DNA from: Anaplasma platys
Lineage (GTDB): Bacteria; Pseudomonadota; Alphaproteobacteria; Rickettsiales; Anaplasmataceae
Assembly: GCF_012790675.1 (NCBI RefSeq)
Contig: NZ_CP046391.1
Location: 1 to 64,000, forward strand
DNA: 64,000 bases
Reading direction: 5' to 3'
Below, one piece after another: positions 54,644 through 64,000 of the stretch. The notes under the pieces are model-generated. The model saw only the letters and a list, made by a program, of their open reading frames with translations, was not told the DNA's origin and made no database searches. Position numbers and translations under genes: made by a program. Within the stretch, counting starts at the first letter, position 1. The number at the start of each line of letters is the position of its first letter.

Positions 54644-56071
54644 ATGGAAGGATTAGATATAGAAAAAGTGTTTTACGCGCATGCTGAAAAGGACAAGCTG
54701 CAAGCGCTCATAAAAGACACGCTGTGCAGCGCTGATGGCGGGGAATTGTTTCTAGAGTTGTGCCATTCCGAATCTATTAGCATTGAGGATGGTATCATTA
54801 AAAGCGCAGACTTCAACTTCCGGAAAGGCTTCGGCCTCCGTGCCTTTTCTGACGGTGTAGTTTCAATGGTGTGTTCGTCGGAAATCTGTTACGAAGATAT
54901 CTGCAAAGCTGCGGCTATGGTCAAAGGTGCTGGAAAGGGCGCGGGGCATATAGTTAACCTAAATTCTGGCGTTGAACGCAAACTATATAGTTCTGCCAGC
55001 CCAGTTAGTGAAGTTCCGTTTGTTGACAAGGTGGAAATCTTGCAAAATATTGATGCCTACTGTCGTAGTGCTAATCCTCATGTTGTCCAGGTAAAGGCAT
55101 CCATTAGTACCCAGTGGCAAGTTGTGCAAATAATAGGAGGTGATGGCAACACCATTGGTGATGTGCGACCGCTGGTCAGGCTAGATGTGTACGTTTTAGT
55201 AGAAAAAGGAGGCAGAAAAGAATACGGCCGTGGTGGCCACGGGGGTAGGGATTCGTGTTCGAAGTTCTTTCTCGGAGGTCAGTGGAAAAAGGTTGCGGAT
55301 GAGGCTTTGCGGCAATCCAGTGTTAATTTAGAAGCGGTTGCAGCTCCTGCAGGGGAGATTGCAGTAGTTCTCGGTCCGGGTTTTCCTGGTGTCCTCCTCC
55401 ATGAGGCAGTTGGCCATGGTCTAGAAAGTGACTTCAATCGTAAGAAAGTATCAGCATTTTCGGATGCTATGGGTAAAAGAGTTGCAGCAAAGGGTATAAC
55501 CGTTGTTGATGATGGCACAATGCAAGGGAGGCGCGGTTCGTTGAATGTTGACGATGAAGGAACTACTTCTGGATACAATGTGCTGATAGAGGATGGTGTT
55601 CTTGTTTCGTACATGCATGACAACATGAATTCCAAGATAATGGGGGTGAAGTCCACAGGGAATGGGCGGCGTGAAAACTATAGAAGTATGGTTATGCCGC
55701 GGATGACCAATACGTATATGTTGCCTGGAGAATATTCGCCGCAAGAAATTATATCAAGTGTCAAAAGAGGAATATATGCAGCGGACTTCGGAGGAGGACA
55801 AGTGGACATAACTTCAGGGCAGTTTGTTTTTTCTGCGTCTGAGAGTTACATGATTGAGGATGGAAAAATTGGGCAGCCGCTCAAGGGAGCAACCTTAGTT
55901 GGTAACGGTCCGGAAATATTACATAGGGTTTCTATGGTGGGGAATGACTTGGCCTTGGACGCTGGAACTGGAACCTGCTCAAAAAACGGGCAAAGCATCC
56001 CAGTATGTGTGGGGCAGCCCACTCTCAAGATAGACTTGATAACTGTAGGCGGCACGGCTATGGGTGCATAG
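54644..56071 (+). CDS. tldD: Metalloprotease TldD
   Basis: TldD forms a complex with TldE (PmbA) that degrades unfolded peptides. From ATG 54644 it has 475 residues. The zinc motif HEAVGHGLESDF (HExxxH) lies near residue 253 of the product. Further family segments are VDDEGTTSGYNVLIEDG, YRSMVMPRMTNTYM and the C-terminal ATLVGNGPEIL plus GTCSKNGQSIPVCVGQPTLKI. The frame upstream to 54587 lacks similarity. tldE is not in the window. Confidence 0.96.
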   Translation: MEGLDIEKVFYAHAEKDKLQALIKDTLCSADGGELFLELCHSESISIEDGIIKSADFNFRKGFGLRAFSDGVVSMVCSSEICYEDICKAAAMVKGAGKGAGHIVNLNSGVERKLYSSASPVSEVPFVDKVEILQNIDAYCRSANPHVVQVKASISTQWQVVQIIGGDGNTIGDVRPLVRLDVYVLVEKGGRKEYGRGGHGGRDSCSKFFLGGQWKKVADEALRQSSVNLEAVAAPAGEIAVVLGPGFPGVLLHEAVGHGLESDFNRKKVSAFSDAMGKRVAAKGITVVDDGTMQGRRGSLNVDDEGTTSGYNVLIEDGVLVSYMHDNMNSKIMGVKSTGNGRRENYRSMVMPRMTNTYMLPGEYSPQEIISSVKRGIYAADFGGGQVDITSGQFVFSASESYMIEDGKIGQPLKGATLVGNGPEILHRVSMVGNDLALDAGTGTCSKNGQSIPVCVGQPTLKIDLITVGGTAMGA

Positions 56072-57758
56072 CGACATGGGGTCGTTGATTAGTTCTATGC
56101 GCTAGCGCATAGGCAATGCAGAAGCATCGCCCATTATGGTACATGAGGCAACCATTAATAACGAGGTTGTCATCGAAGTTTTCCAGTATAAAGTGTGTGT
56201 CATGTTGGTAATTTCGTACCTCACCAAGGTTATTACGTGACGTACAATGGTGTTCGAGCACAGTGGAGAGGCATAGATTGATTTTCTGTACAGGTGCGGG
56301 AGTAACACGGAAGCGTGCCATAAAGGCCATGCGTCAACCATCAGTCATCAGTGTGGGTGCCCATAAAATTTTGCAGCATAGAGTGTGTATTATGCCGTGA
56401 CGTTTTGTGTACGCAACCAAAGTTACCTATAGACACCAGAGCGCGTAAAAGCGCAGTGAGTACAGACGTAAGGCTTAGAAGCATTATCCGCAGTTAGCCG
56501 CAAGCGTTGTGCCGCGATGTTTTATGACGGTTATACAGTTATGTGCCAATGTACCGCGGTAGCTGCGCAAGGACGTGTGCGCATTCAACATAAACTACGA
56601 AACTTTGCTGCTGTTTAGTCTTGAGGCAGATGGTTAGATAGCGTCTAGTATTCACACGGATTGTGATTTATGCACGCTGTCGGTTCTGAAAATGTCTGCC
56701 CGGATAAAAGAAGCTGTGTTCATTAGTAGGAGCGGGCTACTTGGTTATGTCGGGCAGTATCACGACTTCAAAAGAGGGGAATTACAGCGCTTGGTACCGA
56801 ACTCGCTCACCGAGGTTATAATGCTGGTTTCGTTGAAGAAAGCATATTATAGTTCAAGAGCTTTCCAACCCCATTATATAACATAACATACTGCGTTCTG
56901 GGCGCATGCAGTCCCGCTGAAACGTATTTGGCGGGCGTATGGCCATAAATCGTGTCTCTAGCTTTGACATAATTCTGCTTGGTTAGTTCAATGTGAATTA
57001 GGTTTCGCCCGGGCAAGGTTTGCGAATTTATTAGGTGATAGTAGAGCGCGACGAGGTCTTTAGCTGTATGTGAACCAACCTCTTAACCATGAAGTTATCT
57101 TGTGGGTCAACAGGTAATGGATGTATCTATAATCTTAGGTGCTTTTAAAAGCTCTTGTCGCATTTTAGTCTGTTGCTGTCACGGATTAATGGCAGCACAG
57201 TTACTAACTGTTGCTTAAGCATTGGGTAACACAATATGTATGTGTTTATTTGTGCCGCATAGGAGTAGGCGGCTCTGATGCCGTTGTTGCACGACATTAG
57301 GTTAGTGTTGGGGGTAATGAGTGGTACAAAAAGCTCACAAATTGCCGGGAGGAGTTTGCTGGTCTCAGCATGGCAAAAGGGGCAGAGACTTTTTACGTGG
57401 TTAAGGGTTGCATAGATGTGGATGACGCTCAAAAATTAGTGCAGCACTGAGGAATCAGCTTGAAACTTTAATTTACAGCACGCGATGTGCGCTGCAGCAT
57501 CCAATCCATGTTGCTGATGCTGTGGGGATTGTAAGCCTACGACAGGGGGTCTACTCTTAAAAATGGAGCAATTGTCGCACAAAAACCATCCGTGGAAACT
57601 GCAGCTCACGTTGTATGCAAGTCGTTGGTAACTGCATATAAGGCCGCTTGGTGACAGCGTTTTCGAGCTTGCAGAACCCACGGTAATCTGGGCATTAAAG
57701 GACTGTGCAGATGAGCACGTAGCAGGCTTTATACGCGGCTAACAAATCGTACAGCAGG
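56072..57758. other. Long gene-free region between tldD and ychF
   Basis: About 1.7 kb without a supported gene, the longest such stretch here. Short frames on both strands (56058-56341, 56692-56886, 57145-57432 and 57436-57681) lack motifs and are not accepted. It could be a graveyard of decayed genes, as is common in this bacterial family. No repeat or RNA was recognised by eye. Confidence 0.4.
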
Positions 57759-58850
57759 TTACTTGTTTACTCTGAAGTGCACTATGTCTCCGTCCTGCAC
57801 TATATAGTCTCTTCCTTCAAAACGCACTCTTCCGGCTTCTTTGCACCCTGACTCGCCGCCATATTTTACATAATCTTCAAAACTTATGGTTTCCGCCTTA
57901 ATGAAGCCTTGCTCGAAATCCGTATGTATAGTTCCGGCAGCTTTGTCTGCTGTAGTATTTTTGATGATGGGCCACGCACGAGCCTCCTTGGGGCCTATGG
58001 TGAAAAAAGTTATTAGGTTAAGAAGGCGATACATTGCCTGTACGGCAGTATCTATGCCGGATTGCTTCATTCCTAATTCTTCCAAGAACGCCATTCTCGA
58101 CTCCTCATCATCAAAACTAACTAAGTCAGCTTCAAGTTTTGCAGACAAATGGCAACATTGGCTATCGCTGGCTTCGGCCATTTGTTTCACCGCATTAGAC
58201 AGGGCATTGCCACTATGTGCGTTGGGTTCTTCTACGTTACAGACATACATGACAGGTTTACTTGTCAGTAACTGCAGCTGTTTCAGTTCGCTGGGGTCCG
58301 CAGAAGTGACTCTCCTTGCCGGTAGGCCATTTTCCAGTGCTGATAATATTTGCTCAAGCACGTCGAGCTTGCTTTTCTTTTCCTTCCCAGTTTTCACTGC
58401 TTTGGCTACATTTGGCATTCGGCGTTGGATACTTTCCATATCAGCCAGCATTAGCTCCGTTTCAACTATTTTTGCATCATATATGGGGTCGACAGCCTGA
58501 TTGACATGGCTGATGTCACTGTCTTCGAAGCATCGCAGAACGTGCATAATAGCGTCCACTTCCCGTATGTGCCCCAAGAACTTATTTCCTAGGCCTTCTC
58601 CGGAACTCGCTCCCTGAACCAGCCCAGCGATGTCTACGAACTCTACCTGGCTAAAAATTGTTTTCTGTGAATTTGCCATTGTTGCCAAAGTCTTGAGCCT
58701 ATGGTCGCGTACAATGGTTTTTCCAGTATTAGGTTCGATGGTGCAAAAGGGATAGTTAGCCGTCTCCGCGAGGGAGGTTTGGGTTAACGCGTTAAACAGT
58801 GTTGATTTTCCCACGTTAGGCAAGCCCACTATTCCACAGTTTAGTCCCAT
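57759..58850 (-). CDS. ychF: Redox-regulated ATPase YchF
   Basis: A P-loop ATPase of the Obg family that binds ribosomes. The 363 residues start [20 protein letters not shown] (Walker A, NVGKS in place of the usual GKS), then [13 protein letters not shown] (switch I), [22 protein letters not shown] (DxAGL), the N-linked [17 protein letters not shown] in the base-recognition region and the TGS domain at the C-terminus ([16 protein letters not shown]). Length is normal. Confidence 0.97.
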   Translation of the reverse strand: MGLNCGIVGLPNVGKSTLFNALTQTSLAETANYPFCTIEPNTGKTIVRDHRLKTLATMANSQKTIFSQVEFVDIAGLVQGASSGEGLGNKFLGHIREVDAIMHVLRCFEDSDISHVNQAVDPIYDAKIVETELMLADMESIQRRMPNVAKAVKTGKEKKSKLDVLEQILSALENGLPARRVTSADPSELKQLQLLTSKPVMYVCNVEEPNAHSGNALSNAVKQMAEASDSQCCHLSAKLEADLVSFDDEESRMAFLEELGMKQSGIDTAVQAMYRLLNLITFFTIGPKEARAWPIIKNTTADKAAGTIHTDFEQGFIKAETISFEDYVKYGGESGCKEAGRVRFEGRDYIVQDGDIVHFRVNK

Positions 58851-59025
58851 CTCATTATACTACAAGTCTCACACAGGTGCCGATAATAGCATCTAAAGTG
58901 TGTTTGTCACATCACATTTGTTGCACTAGTTTCGCTGGTAGAATGTGATATTTTCGGGTTACGTGGCGCCAAATTTTACAGACAGTGGCGCATTTTATTG
59001 ACATAAACACAGCGCCGTGACTACT

Positions 59026-59517
59026 TTATACCTTTTTGCACAGTACTACCGCATGCGCTGCTATACCTTCTTCTCGCCCTAAAAATCCTAATCGCTCAGT
59101 GGTTACCGCTTTGATGTTCATGCAAGATTGTGCAATACCCAGCACTTGCACTAGAAATTCTTTCATGTGGGGGACATGTGGTGCTATTTTTGGATACTCG
59201 CACACTATGGTCATGTCAAAATTGAGTATGGCGTAAGACATCAGAGTTGCCTTCTGTTGCGCATAGGTGAGAAAATGTGTTGAAGGCATATCGCGCCACT
59301 TGGGGTCCCGATCGGAGAAGTGCTCTCCTATACCCCCTTCACCAATGCATCCCAGTAGTGCGTCGGTCAGTGCATGTAGTCCGACGTCTCCGTCGGAATG
59401 AGCTATCACTCCTCGTGTGTGTGGTATTTTTATCCCACAAACGTGTACATAATGTTGCCGCTCTGGTTCATGTGTAAACCGGTGCACATCAAACCCTATA
59501 CCCACGCGAAACGGCAC
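59026..59517 (-). CDS. ispF: 2-C-methyl-D-erythritol 2,4-cyclodiphosphate synthase
   Basis: IspF makes the cyclic diphosphate of the MEP isoprenoid pathway as a trimer. The product has FRVGIGFDVHRF with the metal-site Asp and His, GVIAHSDGDVGLHALTDALLGCIGEGGIGEHFSD, and the AVTTERLGFLGREEGIAAHA C-terminus. GTG 59517 is chosen: TTGGAG lies 7 bases upstream and the family starts right before RIGFDVHRF. The frame is open to 59553. ispD lies upstream on the same strand after 227 bases. Confidence 0.95.
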   Translation of the reverse strand: MPFRVGIGFDVHRFTHEPERQHYVHVCGIKIPHTRGVIAHSDGDVGLHALTDALLGCIGEGGIGEHFSDRDPKWRDMPSTHFLTYAQQKATLMSYAILNFDMTIVCEYPKIAPHVPHMKEFLVQVLGIAQSCMNIKAVTTERLGFLGREEGIAAHAVVLCKKV

Positions 59518-59743
59518 TTTTACACTCCAAGATTTATGCAGGCAGGTATACACAATGCCGTGTATGAATGCACGAACTTTCCGCGTTATGAGAATCTTCT
59601 AATTCTCGAAGTACCCGCATGAGCCAAGAGAAGCTGATACTGGGACCTGCAAATGAGGCATTCTCTGGTTTTCCATATGTCTTTCCCACGCTGACTATGC
59701 TGTTTGCGTTTTCCAAGTAACACTTGCTGGGAAAATCTGGTTT

Positions 59744-60457
59744 TTAGTGGGCGTGTTCGAGCATATAAGCCCTGGCGCGAGCCATATCCTCTGGAATGGT
59801 TATCTTAAAGTTGTTAAAATCGCCCTTTACGGTTTCTACATGTTTTCCGCAATAGAGCAGTAAAGATGCGTCGTCGGTAAAATTCTTGTCAGGGTGTTGT
59901 AAGCTGACCTGGCGATGGCATTCTAGCGCGTCGGCAAACCTAAAAATTTGCGGTGTTTGAATCATCCTAATGGTGTCTCTTTCAACTTTTTCCGCAAGTA
60001 AGCCGCCCTTTATCGTCCCCATGGTATCTACTGGTTGAATGGCAGGGACTACTCCCGAGTTGCACTGTAGGCTTTCAACCACGGTGCCCATATCGGGTAA
60101 ATCAGCAAATGGACGACAGGCATCATGGATAATCACGAACTGTGGTCCAATGTCGCACAGACTTTCGAGCCCTATCCGTACGGAATCCTGCCGCTGTGTT
60201 CCTCCGTATACCGGAGGCAGCAAGCACTTTGATACCTTCGGCTCCAAAGACATGATAGCTTCTTCATAAAACATTGCATGGGCTTTGTGTATCACCACGC
60301 GAATCTGGTACATGTACTCGAGCTTGTCGACTAATCTAGTTATAGAATGTGCTAGTACAGTCTGTGAGGCGAGCTGCAAGTATTGTTTGGGCACGTCACT
60401 TACGCCTAACCTTCTACCGATACCGGCAGCTACTACCAGAATCACAAAAAGCTGCAT
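59744..60457 (-). CDS. ispD: 2-C-methyl-D-erythritol 4-phosphate cytidylyltransferase
   Basis: IspD transfers CMP to MEP, two steps before IspF. The 237 residues contain the nucleotide-binding VVAAGIGRRLG-x-PKQYL, PPVYGGTQRQDSVRIGLE, VIIHDACRPF, AIQPVDTMG and the C-terminal TDDASLLLYCG with final DFNNFKITIPEDMARA. All key motifs are intact. Its start is 305 bases from the divergent coiled-coil gene frame. Confidence 0.95.
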   Translation of the reverse strand: MQLFVILVVAAGIGRRLGVSDVPKQYLQLASQTVLAHSITRLVDKLEYMYQIRVVIHKAHAMFYEEAIMSLEPKVSKCLLPPVYGGTQRQDSVRIGLESLCDIGPQFVIIHDACRPFADLPDMGTVVESLQCNSGVVPAIQPVDTMGTIKGGLLAEKVERDTIRMIQTPQIFRFADALECHRQVSLQHPDKNFTDDASLLLYCGKHVETVKGDFNNFKITIPEDMARARAYMLEHAH

Positions 60458-60798
60458 TCTCTACCCTAAACACCAAACAAATAGACCGAAAAACCAACAC
60501 AGCAGAAAGCTGCAGCCAAAGGCCACAGAACCACAAGGAACCAAGAGATGGTAGCGTTGCTATTTAATAAAAGCAACCGTAATTTCGGTATTGTGCCACT
60601 CATTACAGCAGCCATCTCCCCCTTTACACATGTTACAACATCCGAAAGATTGATGTTTTATGCGCGTCATGAGGCCGCCGCATTTGGTTAAAATTTTCAT
60701 TTCTAGCTTGCCTTATCACTATAGTGCTACGATGGCTACCGTGTTTAGGTATGCAATGAGGTGTGTATGGTTGGTCCAAGATTTGTAAGAGGCATAAT
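60458..60798. other. Intergenic region between ispD and the coiled-coil gene
   Basis: About 340 bases between divergent genes. No gene is supported. A GAGG (in GTAAGAGGC, about 60787-60795) lies a few bases upstream of the ATG at 60799 and supports that start. Promoters for both directions are expected; none was defined by eye. Confidence 0.4.
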
Positions 60799-62604
60799 AT
60801 GTTGCAAGATGGTAGAAGAGTTTCGCTAGGTAGTGCAGGAAGCGGGCTTGCAGTCGCACCTCCGGGTGATACTGATATACCTGCTCCGAGCCCGGAAGAG
60901 AGTGACTTCAAAAGGTGTTACAAGGGCTTGGAACGTAGATCATCAGGCACAACAGCTACTGTAGATACTGCCAGCGAGTTGAATGTCCTGGTGCAAGGGT
61001 ACATCGCAGCGTGTAAAGGCGAAGAAGTGGTGGCAATCCCAGAAGAATTTAAATCCAAGAGAGTCATCATAAGAATTGCTGTAAAATGCAATAAATGGGT
61101 TACATTAATATGTTTGGTGTGTGCGGTTGCGTTTGGTCTAGGTAGCGCGAAAGAGGGGGGTGTTGACAGTGTTAAGGGTCTCCTCCTTCTCATGCAGCAA
61201 GGGAATGCTACCAGTCTTGAGTTGCGCATCGCTTTGGCGGTCTTTGTTATATTCGGTCTAGTTCTTGTTGGACTAGAGATAGCGGACACCATATTGGGCG
61301 TTATGGAGAGAAGAACACGTAATCACCAGTTGACGCAACTCAGAGAACACGTGCAATCAGTTTATAACGCAAGGCAAAATATTGATGCAAAAGTCGCATA
61401 CGTTTTCGAGCGATTGATTGCAGTCTATGACGAGGTATTTACCAATGTTCATGGGTTAACAGCCGGAGTCCATGAGGGGGCGCGGACATATCAGACAGTA
61501 AAGCAACAACATGCGGACTTGCTTGCCAGAGTAACTGAGCTCCAGGGTTTTGTAACGGAGCAAGTTGAAAAAATTGGAGCAGCGGAACGAGGTTGCGCTG
61601 CAATGGTGGAAGAGAACACCAGATTAGTTAGAGCTCGCCTAGAAAGTGTGGAAGAAAAAGTGGAGAAGACGTTTGTAGAGAATTGCACTTGTGTTACGGA
61701 GAGTTTAGAACGTGCTCAAGAGAATTCTAGACGGACAGTTTCTGAACTGAGGAATCTGTTGAAGACTTTTGAAGAAAGTATCTCTACCCTTCTGGCAAAA
61801 GGTTCGGAAGCAACTAAGAGCTCTATGGAGAAGACACTGCAGGCGCATCAGCATTGGATGTCAACAACAAGCAAAATCTTTTCGGTGGAGGGCGCTGCCT
61901 CTATTAGCATGTGTGTTTTTTTTCTTAAAGCATACTCTCATATTAAGGATGTTCGTGACGCCAAGGACCTGCAGGAGCCTGAAGGAAATGTTGGCAGATT
62001 TCCGAAGTTGTTTATAAACTCGGCGGGGAAGATGATCAACAAATTGCTCAGAAAGCAAGGCCCCAGAACCAAAGTTGCGGCAATATCCTCGATACTCCGG
62101 CAGGAACTCGCACCAATAGTTGATCTCAAGAAAGAATTGGAGGAAGCACTGGAGACTGGTACCAACGTTGAGCACTACGATGCGATATGTAGAGTTGTCG
62201 TGCAGAAATGTTACGAGTCTCTATTCAGTGTAGAACGGGGCATGTTTAAGACAGTAGAGGAATACCAATCTTTCCTGAAGAATCTGTATACTGCACGAGA
62301 GGATGACGACATTTCTGATCTCGAGGGAGAGTATGTGACACTTAATCAGCTGAGAGATTGCACGCCATTTCTCATGGTGATGCAACTAATATTGCGGATT
62401 GTCATGAACGTGCAAAGCATGCATGACCTAGCGGACAGAATTCACACAATTACGGGACAACCTGATATAGATTTGGAGCGCATATTCCGTGGTACATGGG
62501 TTAGTGATGACGAAGCTGCGGGGTTGGCTGGTCCGCAGACGGAAATAGTACCAACAAGGTCTGAAGCGGTCTTGGAAGGGGACTCTATGTCACGCACATC
62601 TTAG
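60799..62604 (+). CDS. Large coiled-coil membrane protein of unknown function
   Basis: A product of 601 residues from ATG 60799 (GTG 60763 is an alternative). The N-terminal 85 residues are polar and low-complexity. Two hydrophobic helices follow at about residues 95-115 (WVTLICLVCAVAFGLG) and 140-165 (LRIALAVFVIFGLVLVGLEIADTI). A long region, about 170-370, shows heptad-like patterns with many E, K, L and V (ARLESVEEKVEKTF; VTELQGFVTEQVEKI), typical of coiled coils as in chemoreceptor-like signalling rods. The C-terminal 250 residues are helical and soluble. No known family, but the architecture suggests a membrane-anchored scaffold or secreted host-contact protein. Confidence 0.82.
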   Translation: MLQDGRRVSLGSAGSGLAVAPPGDTDIPAPSPEESDFKRCYKGLERRSSGTTATVDTASELNVLVQGYIAACKGEEVVAIPEEFKSKRVIIRIAVKCNKWVTLICLVCAVAFGLGSAKEGGVDSVKGLLLLMQQGNATSLELRIALAVFVIFGLVLVGLEIADTILGVMERRTRNHQLTQLREHVQSVYNARQNIDAKVAYVFERLIAVYDEVFTNVHGLTAGVHEGARTYQTVKQQHADLLARVTELQGFVTEQVEKIGAAERGCAAMVEENTRLVRARLESVEEKVEKTFVENCTCVTESLERAQENSRRTVSELRNLLKTFEESISTLLAKGSEATKSSMEKTLQAHQHWMSTTSKIFSVEGAASISMCVFFLKAYSHIKDVRDAKDLQEPEGNVGRFPKLFINSAGKMINKLLRKQGPRTKVAAISSILRQELAPIVDLKKELEEALETGTNVEHYDAICRVVVQKCYESLFSVERGMFKTVEEYQSFLKNLYTAREDDDISDLEGEYVTLNQLRDCTPFLMVMQLILRIVMNVQSMHDLADRIHTITGQPDIDLERIFRGTWVSDDEAAGLAGPQTEIVPTRSEAVLEGDSMSRTS

Positions 62605-63172
62605 GGTGCTTTGCCACATGGCTTTCCGACAGATTTTTCCATTGCTGGTAGGGGGAGACTTTGCTTGTCGTGTGGGTCACACCTAAGCCAAATAGAGCCA
62701 TATAAGCATGGTGTGTTGGTTTTGAGGATGTGCAGTAAGTGGTCTTGATAGTGACGGGTGCATTATGGGCAGATGGTTCGCAGGCAGCTTGCTTAAGCTG
62801 TTCACCAAGGGTCCATCGCAGAAACGTCCATCACGCCCCATTCATATTCCTATCTGTAGCAGCAGTTTCGGGCGCTTTAAGACTACTGCAGCGTGGTACC
62901 TTGAATAGCGATTGTGCATGACCATGACTGCGGGGACTAGCGCAAGTTTGTTATGTTAATTCGTGTAGTCATGTGGAACCGTGTGAAGAATTATTGGGTT
63001 GCGGGTGGTTAAGCTGTGCCCAGAAGCGGAATATTTTGTGCGTCGGTACTTACAAATGCTTTAAAATTCTATGGTGGCTCAGGAGATGCGAAACGCTGTT
63101 TGTCCCTGGCGAGTAGTACAAGGTACACTGTGTTGGATTGGTAAGTAATAACTCAAAGAATATTACTTTGTA
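62605..63172. other. Gene-free region before purE
   Basis: About 570 bases between convergent genes without a supported gene; the plus-strand frame at 62739-62921 lacks motifs. No repeat recognised. Confidence 0.4.
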
Positions 63173-63673
63173 TCAACGTGGTGCTGTAGGGACAGATTCT
63201 GTGAGGCTTCTCTTCCAGTTCTGTAGTTTTTCAGTAACTCCATGATCTGAGAGCCCCAGTATAGATGCAGCGAGCAAGGCGGCATTGGTTGCTCCGGCAG
63301 TGCCTATGGCCATAGTAGCAACAGGCGTTCCCCGGGGCATTTGCACTATGGACAGTAGACTATCCAACCCCTTTAGATATTCGCTAGCTATGGGAACGCC
63401 GATTACCGGTATGTGAGTCAACGATGCGACCATTCCTGGTAAATGCGCAGCGCCACCAGCCCCAGCTATGATTACACGCAACCCACGCTCATGAGCGGAT
63501 TTTGCGAAGCTATATAGCCTTTCAGGTGTTCTGTGGGCGGAGACCACCATGATTTCGTATTTGATAAGCAGCTCATCCAACAAAGTAGCTGCGTAGTCCA
63601 TAGTAGAAAGGTCAGACTCGCTACCCATTATTATAGCAACTTGGCTGCCAGCGATGTTGTCAGTAGGTAACAT
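63173..63673 (-). CDS. purE: N5-carboxyaminoimidazole ribonucleotide mutase
   Basis: PurE (class I) rearranges N5-CAIR to CAIR in purine synthesis. The 166 residues contain the family motifs [31 protein letters not shown] with the active-site His, [25 protein letters not shown] and [15 protein letters not shown]. Its start overlaps the end of the upstream gene by 14 bases. Confidence 0.96.
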   Translation of the reverse strand: MLPTDNIAGSQVAIIMGSESDLSTMDYAATLLDELLIKYEIMVVSAHRTPERLYSFAKSAHERGLRVIIAGAGGAAHLPGMVASLTHIPVIGVPIASEYLKGLDSLLSIVQMPRGTPVATMAIGTAGATNAALLAASILGLSDHGVTEKLQNWKRSLTESVPTAPR

Positions 63674-64000
63674 GGCTCTTCCTTCTCGTTGTTACAGATT
63701 CTATGGCAGCACGTAGCATCGGGACACTGCTTATTCCAGTAATCGGCGGCCTATCATCTCCCAAAACTACAATAAAGGGAATTTTGCCAGTGAAAGAAAC
63801 TCCCCGCCCAGATAGAGCATATGCAAATTTGGCATGAAAATCAGAGTTCACATTGTAGGGTACAAAATTTATTGTTTGTTGTTCAAGCAAAAAAGATGCT
63901 AGCCGCGCCTTGCTGGTGTCTAATGAGATGATCATGGGTTTGATATCGTACTCATTAATGGTTTGGATGATTTCAGGCATCTTCTCCACGCAGTTGCTGC
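63660..64000 (-). CDS. Thioredoxin-like (TlpA/ResA type) protein, 3' end only
   Basis: The gene continues beyond the right edge of the window; about 113 C-terminal residues are visible. It begins [14 protein letters not shown], which resembles the segment after the active site of TlpA-like proteins, with a cysteine where the second active-site cysteine lies; the first residue of the site is not in view. Next comes the conserved [12 protein letters not shown], a cis-proline-like strand, as in thioredoxin folds. The start codon is off the window. It overlaps purE by 14 bases and so may be cotranscribed. Confidence in the family is moderate. Confidence 0.6.
   Translation of the reverse strand, partial: SNCVEKMPEIIQTINEYDIKPMIISLDTSKARLASFLLEQQTINFVPYNVNSDFHAKFAYALSGRGVSFTGKIPFIVVLGDDRPPITGISSVPMLRAAIESVTTRRKSHVTY

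Noticed and set aside
56072..57758. Several short frames in the long spacer after tldD
   Set aside because: None has motifs, good start context or neighbour support; they overlap on opposite strands.
1..64000. CRISPR arrays, insertion sequences, and msp2/p44-type surface-antigen pseudogenes
   Set aside because: No regularly spaced repeats, transposase motifs or conserved surface-antigen flanks were seen in reading the window.

Overview
The window reads as a chromosomal segment of an obligate intracellular alphaproteobacterium of the family Anaplasmataceae, most probably an Anaplasma species. The reasons are a virB8-virB9-virB10-virB11-virD4 secretion cluster in that order, hemE next to a CBS-domain (TlyC-type) gene across a DnaA-box-rich spacer, scattered rather than clustered housekeeping operons, long gene-free spacers, and several large membrane or low-complexity proteins with no recognisable family. 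The species is not assigned. Base composition is moderate overall, with a visibly A+T-richer block at about 17.6-25.5 kb.

Layout. 0.3-7.4 kb is a housekeeping run on the plus strand: ftsZ, an EVE-domain gene, ybeY, rimM-trmD-rplS, thrS and infC, with a CinA-like gene on the other strand. 8.0-13.2 kb is a minus-strand block: tsaE, a BAX-inhibitor-1 family gene, an asd-like gene, ybaB, dnaX and gap. 13.3-15.5 kb holds unrecognised small and multi-pass membrane proteins. elbB, metK, tRNA-Arg, ubiH-like, tRNA-Gln, glyQS, dnaJ, nadC, plsY, ruvC, coxC and hemE follow up to 27.9 kb. The 394-bp hemE/tlyC spacer is the likely chromosomal replication origin. An isolated phage prohead protease and portal pair lies at 29.1-30.9 kb, then nadA and fdxA.

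33.2-39.3 kb is the type IV secretion operon on the minus strand. Its last gene encodes a VirD4 coupling protein with a very acidic C-terminal tail. After a 1.3-kb gene-free stretch come ribA, tRNA-Leu, a TPR-methyltransferase gene, two hypothetical genes, an SRP RNA gene and pgk. 46.8-54.1 kb is the accessory region. Five consecutive minus-strand genes of unknown function share a two-membrane-helix module (six copies). Two of them carry an identical 31-bp leader, and poly-G tracts lie in or near others. The last gene encodes a 936-residue protein. 54.4-64 kb returns to housekeeping genes (tRNA-Leu, tldD, ychF, ispF, ispD, purE), with a large coiled-coil membrane protein gene at 60.8 kb and the 3' end of a thioredoxin-like gene at the right edge.

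The pathways fit an intracellular parasite that keeps cofactor synthesis: NAD (nadA, nadC), haem (hemE), riboflavin (ribA), ubiquinone, isoprenoids (ispD, ispF), purines (purE) and SAM (metK). Sugar metabolism shows gap and pgk, and the gap product looks like the NADP-using, gluconeogenic type. The most notable observations are the tandem two-helix membrane family with possible phase-variable tracts, an asd-like protein lacking its catalytic residues, the acidic VirD4 tail, the origin and the SRP RNA.
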